Source: Lonsdalea populi (GTDB lineage: Bacteria; Pseudomonadota; Gammaproteobacteria; Enterobacterales; Enterobacteriaceae). From it: a stretch of 64,000 nt of DNA. Below are positions 22,511 through 31,676 of this stretch, piece by piece. The notes beneath the pieces are model-generated. The model did not search any database, had not been told where the DNA came from, and was given only the letters and a program-made list of their open reading frames with translations. Every line of letters begins with the position of its first letter. Position 1 is the stretch's first letter. The position numbers and the translations under genes are program-made. The DNA lies in contig NZ_CP065534.1 of the NCBI RefSeq assembly GCF_015999465.1, positions 682,001 through 746,000 on the forward strand, read 5' to 3'.

Positions 22511-24355
22511 ATGGATATGAGGATATTGATATTCATGTCGTCGGCGGCGATAAGCCTTGGGATAGCCTTGTGGAGCGGCATCAATCCGGCTCGGAGTGAA
22601 GGTATCGAGAAAACGACGACGGAAGCGACGGTGGTGCCGCGCTCCGGGAATTTTCCGGCCTGGTGGAAGGAAGCGGTATTTTACGAGGTCTATCCTCGTT
22701 CTTTCAAAGACAGCAATGGCGACGGCATCGGGGATCTCAATGGTCTGATTGAAAAACTGGATTATCTGAAAACTCTGGGTATTAACGCCATTTGGATGAC
22801 GCCGCATTATGATTCACCGAATACCGATAGCGGCTACGATATTCGGGATTTCAAAAAAATAATGAAAGAATATGGGACCATGGCCGATTTCGATCGTCTG
22901 ATGGCCGAATTGAAAAAACGCGATATGCGTTTAATGATTGATGTCGTTATTAATCATACCAGCGATCAAAATCATTGGTTCGTGGAAAGTCGAAAATCAA
23001 AAGATAATCCTTATCGCGATTATTATTTTTGGCGGAATGGTAAGAATGGCGGCGCGCCGAATAATTACCGTTCTTTCTTCGGCGGCGGCGCGTGGGATAA
23101 AGATCCGCAGACCGGCCAATATTATCTTCACTACTTCAGCAAACATCAGCCGGATCTGAACTGGGATAATCCTCAGGTACGGAATGCGCTGTACGACATT
23201 CAGCGCTTCTGGCTGAACAAAGGCGTTTCGGGTCTGCGTTTCGATACGCTCGCCACCTATTCCAAAATCCCCGGTTTTCCTAATCTGACCGACGAGGAGC
23301 AGATGTTCTTCGCCCAAGCCTACACTCAGGGTCCCAACCTGCATCGCTACATCCAGGAGATGCATCAAAAGTTATTCACCCAATACGACGTCGTCACCGC
23401 AGGGGAGCTGTTCGGCGTGCCGACGAGTCAGGTGCCCTTGTTCTTCGACCAGCGCCGCAAAGAGCTGGATCTGATTTTCACGTTCGACCTGATTCGTATG
23501 GATCGCGACAAAGACCAACGATGGCTGCGGCGGGATTGGACGCTGCGCGACTTCAAACAGGTCATCGCGCGCAACGACAATCTCGCGGGCGATTACGGTT
23601 GGAACACCTTCTTCCTGAGCAACCACGATAATCCGCGCTCGCTCTCTCATTTCGGCGACGATCGCCCGGAATGGCGGGAGCGTTCGGCGAAAGCGCTGGC
23701 CACCGTGCTGTTGACCCAGCGAGCCACGCCGTTCATTTTTCAGGGCGAGGAACTGGGCATGACCAATTACCCGTTCAAATCGATGTCGGATTTTGACGAC
23801 CTTGAAGCCAAAGGCTTCTGGCAGGACTACGTGGCGACCGGGAAAGTCAAGCCGGACGTCATGATGGCGAATCTGAAGCAGACCAGCCGCGACAACGCCA
23901 GAACCCCTGTACAGTGGGACGCTTCGGCCAACGCCGGGTTCACCACCGGTACACCGTGGCTCAAGGTCAACCCCAACTACACGGAGATCAACGCCGCGAA
24001 GGAGATCGCCCAGCCGGACTCCATCTTCAACTATTACCGCACGCTGATTGCTCTGCGTCGCCAAACGCCGGGCCTCATTTATGGTCACTATGCCGACCTG
24101 TCTCCCGAAAACCTTGACGTTTACGCCTATACCCGCACCACCCATGACGTCCGTTATCTGGTGGTGGTCAACGTCAAGGCGCAGCCTGTGAGGTACGCGC
24201 TGCCGGCGTCCATGACCATCGACCGCACGTTAATCGAGAGCGGCGCAAACGGCGCGCCTGCGCATAATGCGACTTCTCTCACTCTTCAACCGTGGCAGTC
24301 CGGGATCTACCGGCTGAACCGATCGGACGTCAAATGCGTCAGCCGTCTCCACTAG
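22511..24355 (+). CDS. Secreted GH13 sucrose isomerase-like enzyme (isomaltulose/trehalulose synthase family), copy 1
   Basis: 614-aa protein close to the PalI/MutB family, which turns sucrose into isomaltulose or trehalulose in the periplasm. A signal peptide covers about residues 1-29. The GH13 triad is visible: nucleophile D245 (GLRFDT), acid/base E299 (TAGELFG) and D373 (SNHDNPR). Residues 329-333 read RMDRD, against RLDRD in known isomaltulose synthases; this motif controls isomerisation in that family. A C-terminal beta domain follows. The last dozen residues extend beyond the paralogue. The 5' third is AT-rich (about 38% GC in 22861-22980) while the rest is near 57% (23401-23520). The exact product mix cannot be read from sequence; a plain alpha-glucosidase is the alternative. 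Confidence 0.88.
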   Translation: MDMRILIFMSSAAISLGIALWSGINPARSEGIEKTTTEATVVPRSGNFPAWWKEAVFYEVYPRSFKDSNGDGIGDLNGLIEKLDYLKTLGINAIWMTPHYDSPNTDSGYDIRDFKKIMKEYGTMADFDRLMAELKKRDMRLMIDVVINHTSDQNHWFVESRKSKDNPYRDYYFWRNGKNGGAPNNYRSFFGGGAWDKDPQTGQYYLHYFSKHQPDLNWDNPQVRNALYDIQRFWLNKGVSGLRFDTLATYSKIPGFPNLTDEEQMFFAQAYTQGPNLHRYIQEMHQKLFTQYDVVTAGELFGVPTSQVPLFFDQRRKELDLIFTFDLIRMDRDKDQRWLRRDWTLRDFKQVIARNDNLAGDYGWNTFFLSNHDNPRSLSHFGDDRPEWRERSAKALATVLLTQRATPFIFQGEELGMTNYPFKSMSDFDDLEAKGFWQDYVATGKVKPDVMMANLKQTSRDNARTPVQWDASANAGFTTGTPWLKVNPNYTEINAAKEIAQPDSIFNYYRTLIALRRQTPGLIYGHYADLSPENLDVYAYTRTTHDVRYLVVVNVKAQPVRYALPASMTIDRTLIESGANGAPAHNATSLTLQPWQSGIYRLNRSDVKCVSRLH

Positions 24356-25193
24356 CCCAGGAGCGCGGCGAGCATTAACGACGGAACGGAGCGAAAACGG
24401 CGTTCGGTTTTGTCGCCGTAGATAGCCGGCGACGTTTCTGGCGCTCTGCGGATGGCGATACCCCTGCGATTCAGGACCGGATACCCGTACTGTAAAAGCC
24501 GTGCGGCGATGTCGGGGGAATGCCGCCGCGTGACCCTCGGTCGTGTCATGATCAATAGCCAGGGAATAATAAACGCGCTCTCTGAATCTCTTTTATCGGA
24601 ACTCAACGTTAAGCAAGTGTAACGAAATGAGTGGAACATCATGATTATATGCCGGGGCGGCGATTGACTGGGCGGAAAATATCAAGGGCGTCGCTTATGC
24701 ATCGCCTTTTATTTATTTCCAGAGCGGCAGGGAAATACCCGAGACTGGGATGTTACGGACGGCGCCGGCGGTGAAATCCAGGATGACTCCGCTGTTCCCG
24801 CGCGTGCGGCGAGATCTCGACCGCTCGCCGAGAAGAAAATGATGAGTAAATTAAAAAAATAGTTGTAAATCAATTCATTGATTGGTTTTTGACAACGCCC
24901 TGAGCGGCAATATTCTCCCTGCTAGACTGTTGCAAATCCAATGGTAATCACAAGGATGTTTTTCTTGAGTGAATATAAATATTAGATTATTGCATGCGTC
25001 ATAATATTTATTTCCGTCACTCTTTCTATCTTCACTAATTCGTCGTTATAGGGTCATGCGGTATTTATTTCATATTAAACTAATGTCTAAATATTTCCGC
25101 GGTGCTATTCTCGAACACGCTATTGTATATATACGCTCGCCATAACATCAGAAATAAAACTGAGTTTTTCTTATTGTTTGACGCAAGGAAAAA
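24356..25193. other. Intergenic region between the two GH13 genes
   Basis: About 840 bases. 24360-24560 is GC-rich and holds a minus-strand open stretch with no recognisable product; it may be a remnant. 24840-25190 is AT-rich with several A/T runs and is the probable promoter region of the second GH13 gene. No terminator of copy 1 was identified. Confidence 0.45.
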
Positions 25194-27008
25194 ATGGAAA
25201 TGAATAAACTGAGATTGGCATCGCTGATTGCGATAAGTCTAGGTATTGCCCTGTGCGGAAATGTCCCTCAGGTTCAGGCGGAGCCTGTGGAGGCCGCTTC
25301 TCCTCAAGGCGCCGGTATCCAGCGTTCCGACGATTACCCGGTCTGGTGGAAACAGGCTGTTTTTTATGAGGTCTATCTCCGCTCGTTCAAGGATGGTAAC
25401 GGGGATGGTATCGGCGATTTCAACGGCTTGATCGAGAAGCTGGATTATTTGCGCAATCTGGGCATCGACGCCATCTGGATCACGCCTCATTACGACTCTC
25501 CAAACCAAGACAGCGGATACGACGTTCGCGATTATAAAAAGGTCATGAAAGACTTCGGTACGATGGAGGATTTCGACAGGCTCGTCTCTGAGATGAAGAA
25601 ACGCAATATGCGCCTGATGATCGATATTGTGTTTAACCACACCAGTGATGAACACCCGTGGTTTCTAAAAAGCAAAGAGTCCACCGATAACCCGTATCGC
25701 GGCTATTATTTCTGGCGTGAAGGCAAAAACGGCGGCGAGCCCAACAACTATCCGTCGTTATTCAGCGGCCCGGCGTGGGAAAAAGATCCCAAGACCGATC
25801 AGTACTATCTTCACTACTTCAGCGTACATCAGCCGGATCTCGACTGGGGAAACCCAGAGGTCAGAAAAAATCTCTACGACATTATGGAGTTCTGGCTGTC
25901 GAAAGGGGTGTCCGGCCTGCGGTTCGACTCCATCAATACCATCTCCAAGCAGCCGGGATTCCCGGACCTGAACCAGCAGCAACTGCACCACACCGCGGCG
26001 AGCTATGGCTGTGGGCCCAATGTTCACCGTTATCTCAAAGATATGAACGATCACGTCCTGTCGCATCATAAGGACTTGGTGTCCGCCGCCGAAGCCTTCG
26101 CCGTGCCGCAAGAGTCGCTAAAAGATTATGTCGACCAGCGTCGTCATGAAATGGATTTGGCCTTTACCTTTGAGTCGGTGCTGTTCTACCGCTATCCGGG
26201 CGAAAAGTGGCATTACAAAGGCTGGGTGCTGCCGCAGTTGAAAGAAGTGGTGCAACACGCGAACGAATCCGGCGGCGAATATGGCTGGCTCGCGTTCTTC
26301 CTCGGCAGTCACGATAACCCGCGCGTCGTTTCCACCCTTGGCGACGACCGCCCGGAATGGCGTGAACGATCCGCGAAAGCGCTGGGCACGCTGCTGCTGA
26401 CGCAGCACGCCACGCCGTTTATCTACCAGGGCGATGAACTGGGGATGATCAATGCGCCGTTCAAGTCCATCGACGACTACAACGATATTGAAACCAAAGC
26501 GTTCTATAAAAACCTGGTGCTCAGCGGCAAAGTGAAGGAGGACGTCTTCCTGAACAACGTTCGCATCACCTCGCGCGAACAGGGCAGAACGCCGCTGCAG
26601 TGGAGCGCCGAGAATAACGCGGGCTTCACGACCGGTACGCCGTGGTACGCAGTGAACCCGACCTACAAAGAGATCAATGCGGCGAGCGAGGTGGACAATC
26701 CGAATTCGGTCTATAACCACTATCGTGAACTGATCGCCCTGCGTCACCGCATCCCGGCGCTGGTTTACGGTAAATATGCAGATCTGGACTCGCAAAACCC
26801 CGACGTTTTCGCGTATACCCGCAGCTTGAAGGGCGAACGCTACCTGATGGTGATCAACTTCAAGGAAAAAGCGATCGACTATGCGCTGCCGGATCGTCTG
26901 GCGATAGGCGAAACGCTGCTGGAAAGCGGTCAAAAAGCAAAACCTGAAACCAATGCGAGGGTGCTTAATCTGCAACCGTGGCAGGCGGGGATCTACAAAC
27001 TGAAATAA
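25194..27008 (+). CDS. Secreted GH13 sucrose isomerase paralogue with altered specificity region, copy 2
   Basis: 604-aa paralogue of the preceding gene, with a signal peptide (about residues 1-29). The catalytic residues D245 (GLRFDS), E300 (SAAEAFA) and D374 are kept. The region that reads RMDRD in copy 1 reads LFYRY here (330-334), the NHD motif has become SHD (372-374), and AGELFGV has become AEAFAV. These changes lie around the fructose-side subsite, so hydrolysis of sucrose or of isomaltulose/trehalulose, rather than isomerisation, is a fair guess. AAGGA stands five bases before the ATG. The GC content is even along the gene. A strong terminator follows. Confidence 0.85.
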   Translation: MEMNKLRLASLIAISLGIALCGNVPQVQAEPVEAASPQGAGIQRSDDYPVWWKQAVFYEVYLRSFKDGNGDGIGDFNGLIEKLDYLRNLGIDAIWITPHYDSPNQDSGYDVRDYKKVMKDFGTMEDFDRLVSEMKKRNMRLMIDIVFNHTSDEHPWFLKSKESTDNPYRGYYFWREGKNGGEPNNYPSLFSGPAWEKDPKTDQYYLHYFSVHQPDLDWGNPEVRKNLYDIMEFWLSKGVSGLRFDSINTISKQPGFPDLNQQQLHHTAASYGCGPNVHRYLKDMNDHVLSHHKDLVSAAEAFAVPQESLKDYVDQRRHEMDLAFTFESVLFYRYPGEKWHYKGWVLPQLKEVVQHANESGGEYGWLAFFLGSHDNPRVVSTLGDDRPEWRERSAKALGTLLLTQHATPFIYQGDELGMINAPFKSIDDYNDIETKAFYKNLVLSGKVKEDVFLNNVRITSREQGRTPLQWSAENNAGFTTGTPWYAVNPTYKEINAASEVDNPNSVYNHYRELIALRHRIPALVYGKYADLDSQNPDVFAYTRSLKGERYLMVINFKEKAIDYALPDRLAIGETLLESGQKAKPETNARVLNLQPWQAGIYKLK

Positions 27009-27054
27009 AGCGCGATATGGGGATGGCCTCCATGCCCTGTATGACATCGTCCTT

Positions 27055-27083
27055 ACATCCCGGCTCAGGCCGGGATGTTTTTG
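27055..27083 (+). terminator. Intrinsic terminator after the second GH13 gene
   Basis: CATCCCGGC and GCCGGGATG form a nine-bp perfect stem with loop TCAG, followed by TTTTT. Confidence 0.93.
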
Positions 27084-27126
27084 TATGGGGGAGAGCGGAA
27101 TTTCGGGTTGCCTCGCAGCGAAACCC

Positions 27127-28605
27127 CTATTCCACACCGGGCATAGACAGGCGGCGAATCGGATAACCCGGGCTGCGTTCATGGCGAGCCAAAAAGCGGT
27201 AGCAGCCTGCGCCCAGCGCTGCGCCGATAAACCAGTTGAAATTAGCGACCGCGTGCCACGACGGCATAAAGCCGATAAAGAGACAAATGCCGACGGCGGG
27301 GATCAGCGCCAAAACGGCTTTGGGATTAAAGCCATGTCGATACCAGTAACGCCCCTGCGGAGTCGCGTTGAACAGATCGTCAACGGACACGCATCCGCCC
27401 TTAATCAGATAAAAGTCAGCCAGCAGGATCCCGAATAGCGGGCCGACAAAGGCGGCCAAAACGTCCAGCGTGTAGTGGATCAGTTCGGGTGACTGGAAGA
27501 GGTTCCAGGGCGTCAGCAGGATCGAGCCTACGGCGGCGATCATCCCGCCTGCGCGGAAACTGATCCGCTGCGGCGAACAGTTGGAGAAGTCGAAGGCCGG
27601 CGACACGAAGTTCGCCACGATGTTGATGCCGATGGTGGCGATGATCATGGTTAACAGGCCCAGCGCGACGGCAACGCCGTTGCCGATGTGGCTCACGGTT
27701 TCGATAGGATCGGTCATCATCTTGCCGAACAGCGACTGCGTACCGGAAACGATAACCACCGTCACGATGGAGAACAGCAGGAAATTGACCGGCAGTCCCC
27801 AGAAGTTGCCGCGACGAACCTCGCGCATGCTCTTACCATACCGGGAAAAGTCGCCGAAGTTCAGCAGCGGGCCGGAGAAGTAGGACACCACCAGCGCGAC
27901 GGCGGTGATCATCTGCCACAGCTGTTCGCCGGGGCTCAGCGATTGACTGGAGAGCGTGAAGGAGATGCCCTCCCAGCCGGTCTGGTAGACAATCCAGCCG
28001 GCCAGCCCCAGCATTACCGCATAGACCGCCGGACCGGCGAAATCGATAAAACGTTTGATGGCCGCCATGCCGTGCCAGAACACCATGGCCTGTAGCAGCC
28101 AAAGGATGCCGAAGCATATCCAGCCCAGTGCGGACAGGCCCAGCCAGTGATGCTCGGTCAGCGGGATCAGTGAGGGGTAGAACTTCAGCAGTGCCAGCAT
28201 CAGCGCGTTGGCGGCCAGATAGGTTTGTATACCGTACCAGGCGAAGGCGATCAGTCCGCGGATCACCGCCGGAATATTGGCGCCGAAAACCCCGAAGGCC
28301 TGACGGCAAATTACGGCATAGGGAACGCCGCTTATCTGGCTGGGTCTGGCGATCAGATTGGCGCACAGCTGAACGATGCCGATACCGGCCAGCAGACAGA
28401 GCAGCACCTGCCAGCTGGCCAGCCCCAGCGTAAAGAAACTGGCCGCGACGACGTAGCCGCCCATACTGTGCACGTCGGACATCCAGAAGGAAAAAATGTT
28501 ATACCAGGACCAGTTCTGCGACCGCACCGGCGCGAGATCCTCATTGCATAACCTGGGGCTGTAGTCTGTCCGCATAGCGCGGTTCGATGAGGTGTTTTCT
28601 GGCAT
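27127..28605 (-). CDS. NCS1-family allantoin/purine permease
   Basis: Inner-membrane cation-coupled nucleobase/allantoin importer, 492 aa with about 12 membrane segments. Family landmarks are RSQNWSWYNIFSFWMSDVHS near residue 28, ISGVPYAVICRQAFGVFGAN near 100, and NFGDFSRYGKSMREV near 255. Divergence from hpxSAB makes allantoin the likely substrate; Klebsiella hpxC and Bacillus pucI are plausible counterparts, so no symbol is forced. ATG at 28605 has AAGGA ten bases upstream; an open extension beyond it contains the regulatory region and is not coding. A sigma-54-type promoter and a TGTATACA dyad precede it. Confidence 0.88.
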   Translation of the reverse strand: MPENTSSNRAMRTDYSPRLCNEDLAPVRSQNWSWYNIFSFWMSDVHSMGGYVVAASFFTLGLASWQVLLCLLAGIGIVQLCANLIARPSQISGVPYAVICRQAFGVFGANIPAVIRGLIAFAWYGIQTYLAANALMLALLKFYPSLIPLTEHHWLGLSALGWICFGILWLLQAMVFWHGMAAIKRFIDFAGPAVYAVMLGLAGWIVYQTGWEGISFTLSSQSLSPGEQLWQMITAVALVVSYFSGPLLNFGDFSRYGKSMREVRRGNFWGLPVNFLLFSIVTVVIVSGTQSLFGKMMTDPIETVSHIGNGVAVALGLLTMIIATIGINIVANFVSPAFDFSNCSPQRISFRAGGMIAAVGSILLTPWNLFQSPELIHYTLDVLAAFVGPLFGILLADFYLIKGGCVSVDDLFNATPQGRYWYRHGFNPKAVLALIPAVGICLFIGFMPSWHAVANFNWFIGAALGAGCYRFLARHERSPGYPIRRLSMPGVE

Positions 28606-28650
28606 GGAATCTGTTCCTTTTGATAATCGGACGTCAACGTCACACGATGA

Positions 28651-28705
28651 TGTATACAAAAAGTGTTTTGCATGATTCGGGCCATAATCTATTTTTTGTA
28701 TACAA
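28651..28705. promoter_or_regulatory. Divergent permease/hpxS control region: sigma-54-type promoter and TGTATACA dyad
   Basis: An inverted pair TGTATACAAAAA (28651-28662) and TTTTTTGTATACA (28692-28704) suits a GntR-family operator, probably HpxS. Between them on the minus strand TGGCCCGAATCATGCA (28669-28684) has the GG-N10-GC spacing of a sigma-54 promoter and fits 14 of 16 consensus positions. The predicted permease transcript start, near 28658, falls inside one operator half. Regulator assignment is inference. Confidence 0.55.
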
Positions 28706-28759
28706 TAATTGATGGTTGAGGTGTACGATTTAGCCATGACATGTTGATGGGATAACGTG

Positions 28760-29485
28760 ATGAACTATACCTATGGTCTTGAAGACGAAACGCTTTCTCA
28801 GCAAAAGGACGAGGTGATTTATCACGCGTTGCTGAATGCGATTGTGGAACACCAGCTGCTGCCGGGCACCAAATTGCCGGAAGAGGCGCTGGCGGAGGTC
28901 TTCGGCGTGAGCCGCACCGGCATCCGCAAAGTGCTGCAGCGTCTTGCCGCAGTGCAAATGATCACCCTGGCGCCCAAACGTGGTGCACAGGTCGCCACGC
29001 CTTCGATAGAAGAAGCGCGGCAAATCTTCCGCACCCGCAGCCTGCTGGAGTGCGCCAACCTGCCGCAGGTGACGGAACACTGCCGGCCCGCTCACTACAA
29101 GGCGCTGGAGAAGGTGGTGCAGGCGGAAGATCGGGCTCATCAGGAGCAGAACGGCGCGGAGGCGATCCGCCAGTCCGCCGCGTTTCACATACAGCTACAG
29201 GCTATCTCCGGCAATGCGGTATTAACCGGCATGGTGTCTCAGCTTACGCTGCGATCGTCGCTGGTGATCGCCGCCTACGGTGCGCCGTGGCAGCAGGGGT
29301 GTCGCTGTCACGATCATCAGCACTTGATCACGCTGTTGCGAGACAAAAATACGGCGGTGCTCATATCGGAAATGCAACGTCATTTCGACGATATCACCGC
29401 CCATCTGCGATTTGATCGCGACGATAGCGTGACGCCGGATTTCTCCCGCCTCTTCGCCCACCTTCATGGACAGGAGCCAGCATGA
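28760..29485 (+). CDS. hpxS: GntR/FadR-family regulator HpxS
   Basis: Probable repressor of the allantoin genes; 241 aa. N-terminal winged helix (about residues 18-80) with ALAEVFGVSRTGIRKVLQRLAA as recognition helix, then an all-helical FCD ligand domain (about 90-225) with the histidines that bind metal (AFHIQLQ; HDHQHLI). First gene of hpxSAB, overlapping hpxA by four bases (ATGA). ATG at 28760 follows a GTG one codon earlier. The inducer may be allantoin or allantoate, as inferred from context. Confidence 0.88.
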   Translation: MNYTYGLEDETLSQQKDEVIYHALLNAIVEHQLLPGTKLPEEALAEVFGVSRTGIRKVLQRLAAVQMITLAPKRGAQVATPSIEEARQIFRTRSLLECANLPQVTEHCRPAHYKALEKVVQAEDRAHQEQNGAEAIRQSAAFHIQLQAISGNAVLTGMVSQLTLRSSLVIAAYGAPWQQGCRCHDHQHLITLLRDKNTAVLISEMQRHFDDITAHLRFDRDDSVTPDFSRLFAHLHGQEPA

Positions 29486-30219
29486 GCCGCTGTGTGATAC
29501 AGGTCATCAACCCGAACACCAGCCGGGAAATGACGGATACCATCGACGCCGCGGCGCGGCGAGTCGCTAACGCAGACACCGAAATACTGTCTGTCTGTGC
29601 GTCTTACGGCGCACCGTCGGTAGAAGGGCATGTCGATGAAGCCATCGCGGCCCTCGGCGTGCTGGCGCAGATCCAACAAGGCCGGTCGCAGGGCGTACAC
29701 GGTCATGTCATCGCCTGCTTCGGCGATCCGGGTCTGTTGGCGGCACGCGAGCTGGCCACTGCGCCCGTCGTCGGCATTGCCGAAGCCGCAATGCACATGG
29801 CGACGCTGGTGGCGACGCGCTTTTCTATCGTCACCACGTTGCCGCGCACGCTGATCATCGCGCGACACCTGCTGCATCAGTATGGTTTTGAGCGCCACTG
29901 TGCTGCGCTGCACGCCATCGATCTTCCGGTGCTGGCGCTGGAAGACGGGCAGGGATTGGCGCAACAGAAAGTGCGCGAACAGTGTATACAATCGAAACAA
30001 AAAGATGGATCCGGTGCGATAGTGCTGGGCTGCGGCGGCATGGCGGATCTGGCCGTTGAATTGACGCATGAGCTGGGGATCCCGGTGATCGACGGCGTCA
30101 GCGCCGCGGTTAAACTGATTGAATCGCTGGTGGGGATGGGATTGACCACCAGCAAACACGGCGACCTCGACTATCCGCTGCCCAAACCGCTGACCGGCCC
30201 GTTCAGCCAGCTGCGCTGA
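29482..30219 (+). CDS. hpxA: Allantoin racemase HpxA (Asp/Glu/hydantoin racemase family)
   Basis: Cytoplasmic racemase interconverting R- and S-allantoin so that the stereospecific allantoinase can use both. 245 aa with the two-cysteine catalytic pair of the family: C79 (IACFGDPG) and C184 (LGCGGMADL). The N-terminal INPNTSREMT block is typical of hydantoin racemases. It is coupled to hpxS by an ATGA overlap and lies 38 bases before hpxB. Confidence 0.92.
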   Translation: MSRCVIQVINPNTSREMTDTIDAAARRVANADTEILSVCASYGAPSVEGHVDEAIAALGVLAQIQQGRSQGVHGHVIACFGDPGLLAARELATAPVVGIAEAAMHMATLVATRFSIVTTLPRTLIIARHLLHQYGFERHCAALHAIDLPVLALEDGQGLAQQKVREQCIQSKQKDGSGAIVLGCGGMADLAVELTHELGIPVIDGVSAAVKLIESLVGMGLTTSKHGDLDYPLPKPLTGPFSQLR

Positions 30220-30257
30220 CGTTGGTTTTATCTCCTTGGCAACAGAAAAGAGAACAC

Positions 30258-31211
30258 ATGATGAAGACGTTGACGCAGGCGTTGAGGGAAGGGCGGGACT
30301 ACCCGCGCGATCTGGTTGGCTATGCGGGGCAGCCGCCGCACGCCCAGTGGCCGGGAAATGCGCGCATCGCGGTGCAGTTTGTCCTCAACTATGAGGAAGG
30401 CGCGGAAAATAACGTGCTGCACGGGGACGCGGGCTCCGAACAGTTTCTGTCTGACATCATCGGCGCGGCCAGTTACCCGGACCGTCATATGTCGATGGAC
30501 TCGTTATACGAGTACGGCTCGCGCGCGGGGTTTTGGCGGATCCACGCGGAGTTCCAGCGTCGCGGCCTGCCGCTGACGGTATTCGGCGTCGGGATGGCGC
30601 TGGCGCGCAACCCGGCCGTCGTCGAGGCAATTCGCGCCGCCGACTACGACGTGGTGTGCCACGGCTGGCGCTGGATCCACTATCAGGACACGCCGGTGGA
30701 GGTCGAACGCCGGCATATGGCGCAGGCCGTGGAGATGATGACGGCGCTGTTCGGCCGCCCGCCGTTGGGCTGGTATACCGGCCGTGATAGCCCGAATACG
30801 CGTCGGCTGATGGTTGAACACGGCGGCTTCCAGTATGACAGCGACTACTATGGGGACGATCTGCCGTTCTGGATGTCGGTGACTGGGGCAGACGGCGCGG
30901 CGCGGCCTCACCTGATCATTCCTTATACGCTCGAGGCCAACGATATGCGTTTCGCCTCGCCGCAGGGGTTCAACTGCGGGGAGCAGTTCTTTACCTACCT
31001 GAAAGACAGCTTTGATGTGTTGTACGAAGAGGGGGAAACCGCGCCGAAAATGATGTCGATCGGCATGCACTGTCGGCTGCTGGGACGGCCGGGCCGCTTC
31101 CGTGCGCTACAGCGTTTTCTCGACTACGTTCAGCAGCACGACCGGGTGTGGATTTGCCGTCGTCAGGACATCGCCGACCACTGGCGTCAGCACCATCCCT
31201 ATCAAGGCTGA
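30258..31211 (+). CDS. hpxB: Allantoinase HpxB/PuuE (polysaccharide-deacetylase-like)
   Basis: Hydrolyses the allantoin ring to allantoate. It is the metal-independent PuuE type, unrelated to the AllB amidohydrolase. 317 aa; visible blocks are ARIAVQFVLNYEEGAE near residue 33, CHGWRWIHYQD near 135, and GWYTGRDSPNTRRL near 170. ATG at 30258 (a second ATG follows directly) has a purine-rich GAAAAGAGA upstream; an upstream in-frame start near 30222 is unlikely. Last gene of hpxSAB, followed by a bidirectional terminator. Confidence 0.94.
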   Translation: MMKTLTQALREGRDYPRDLVGYAGQPPHAQWPGNARIAVQFVLNYEEGAENNVLHGDAGSEQFLSDIIGAASYPDRHMSMDSLYEYGSRAGFWRIHAEFQRRGLPLTVFGVGMALARNPAVVEAIRAADYDVVCHGWRWIHYQDTPVEVERRHMAQAVEMMTALFGRPPLGWYTGRDSPNTRRLMVEHGGFQYDSDYYGDDLPFWMSVTGADGAARPHLIIPYTLEANDMRFASPQGFNCGEQFFTYLKDSFDVLYEEGETAPKMMSIGMHCRLLGRPGRFRALQRFLDYVQQHDRVWICRRQDIADHWRQHHPYQG

Positions 31212-31225
31212 TTTGTCGAGATAAG

Positions 31226-31255
31226 CTAAAAAGGCCGCGAAGACGCGGCCTGTCT
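31226..31255. terminator. Convergent terminator between hpxB and hpxZ
   Basis: AGGCCGCG and CGCGGCCT form an eight-bp stem with loop AAGA. A runs on the left give a good T tract for the minus-strand hpxWXYZ transcript, and the T-rich right side can serve hpxB. Confidence 0.8.
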
Positions 31256-31271
31256 TCCTCACGCCTATCCG

Positions 31272-31658
31272 TTACGCCATCAGGCTGACGTGGGCGGCCA
31301 CGATGCGCCACCCCTGTTCGGTGCGAACCCAGGTTTGCATCTGGCGACCCACCTTCTCTGAATGCTCCCGGCGAAACTCGGTGCTGGCGACGGCCACGTC
31401 CCGGCCGTAGCTGGTGATCACCGTATTGTGCAACTGGCGGTCAAGTCCCGCGGAAGGACGGGCGGCGCGAAACGCCCGGATCTGTTCGATGCCGTAGAGA
31501 TTCTCGGACGCGCCGTAGCGCACGGTGCGCGCATCGTGCCAGAACAGGGCGTCGAGTTCCTCGACGTCGTTGCCGGTCAGTGCTTTTTCGTAGCGGGCGA
31601 ACGCGGCGGAGACCTCTTCCAGCACGTCGGGCAAATTGATGTCGTTGAGCTGCAACAT
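31272..31658 (-). CDS. hpxZ: Oxalurate catabolism protein HpxZ (SnoaL-like, DUF3225)
   Basis: 128-aa protein of the NTF2/SnoaL-like fold, found beside AtzE-type amidases. Characteristic blocks are [19 protein letters not shown] near residue 53 and STEFRRE near 95. Its biochemical role in oxalurate use is not established; it may assist HpxY. AAGGAG stands seven bases before the ATG. It is the last gene of hpxWXYZ, 18 bases after hpxY. Confidence 0.9.
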   Translation of the reverse strand: MLQLNDINLPDVLEEVSAAFARYEKALTGNDVEELDALFWHDARTVRYGASENLYGIEQIRAFRAARPSAGLDRQLHNTVITSYGRDVAVASTEFRREHSEKVGRQMQTWVRTEQGWRIVAAHVSLMA

Positions 31659-31676
31659 ATCGGGGCTCCTTGCGTA

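Noticed and set aside
24352..24642. Minus-strand frame of about 96 codons after the first GH13 gene
   Set aside because: No credible start signal and no similarity that I recognise; kept only as a possible remnant in the intergenic description.
26118..27182. Minus-strand open frame of about 350 codons opposite the second GH13 gene
   Set aside because: It is a shadow of the GH13 frame and runs through its terminator.
29990..30000. TGTATACAA inside hpxA as a third HpxS operator
   Set aside because: A single copy inside coding sequence far from the promoter; most likely chance.
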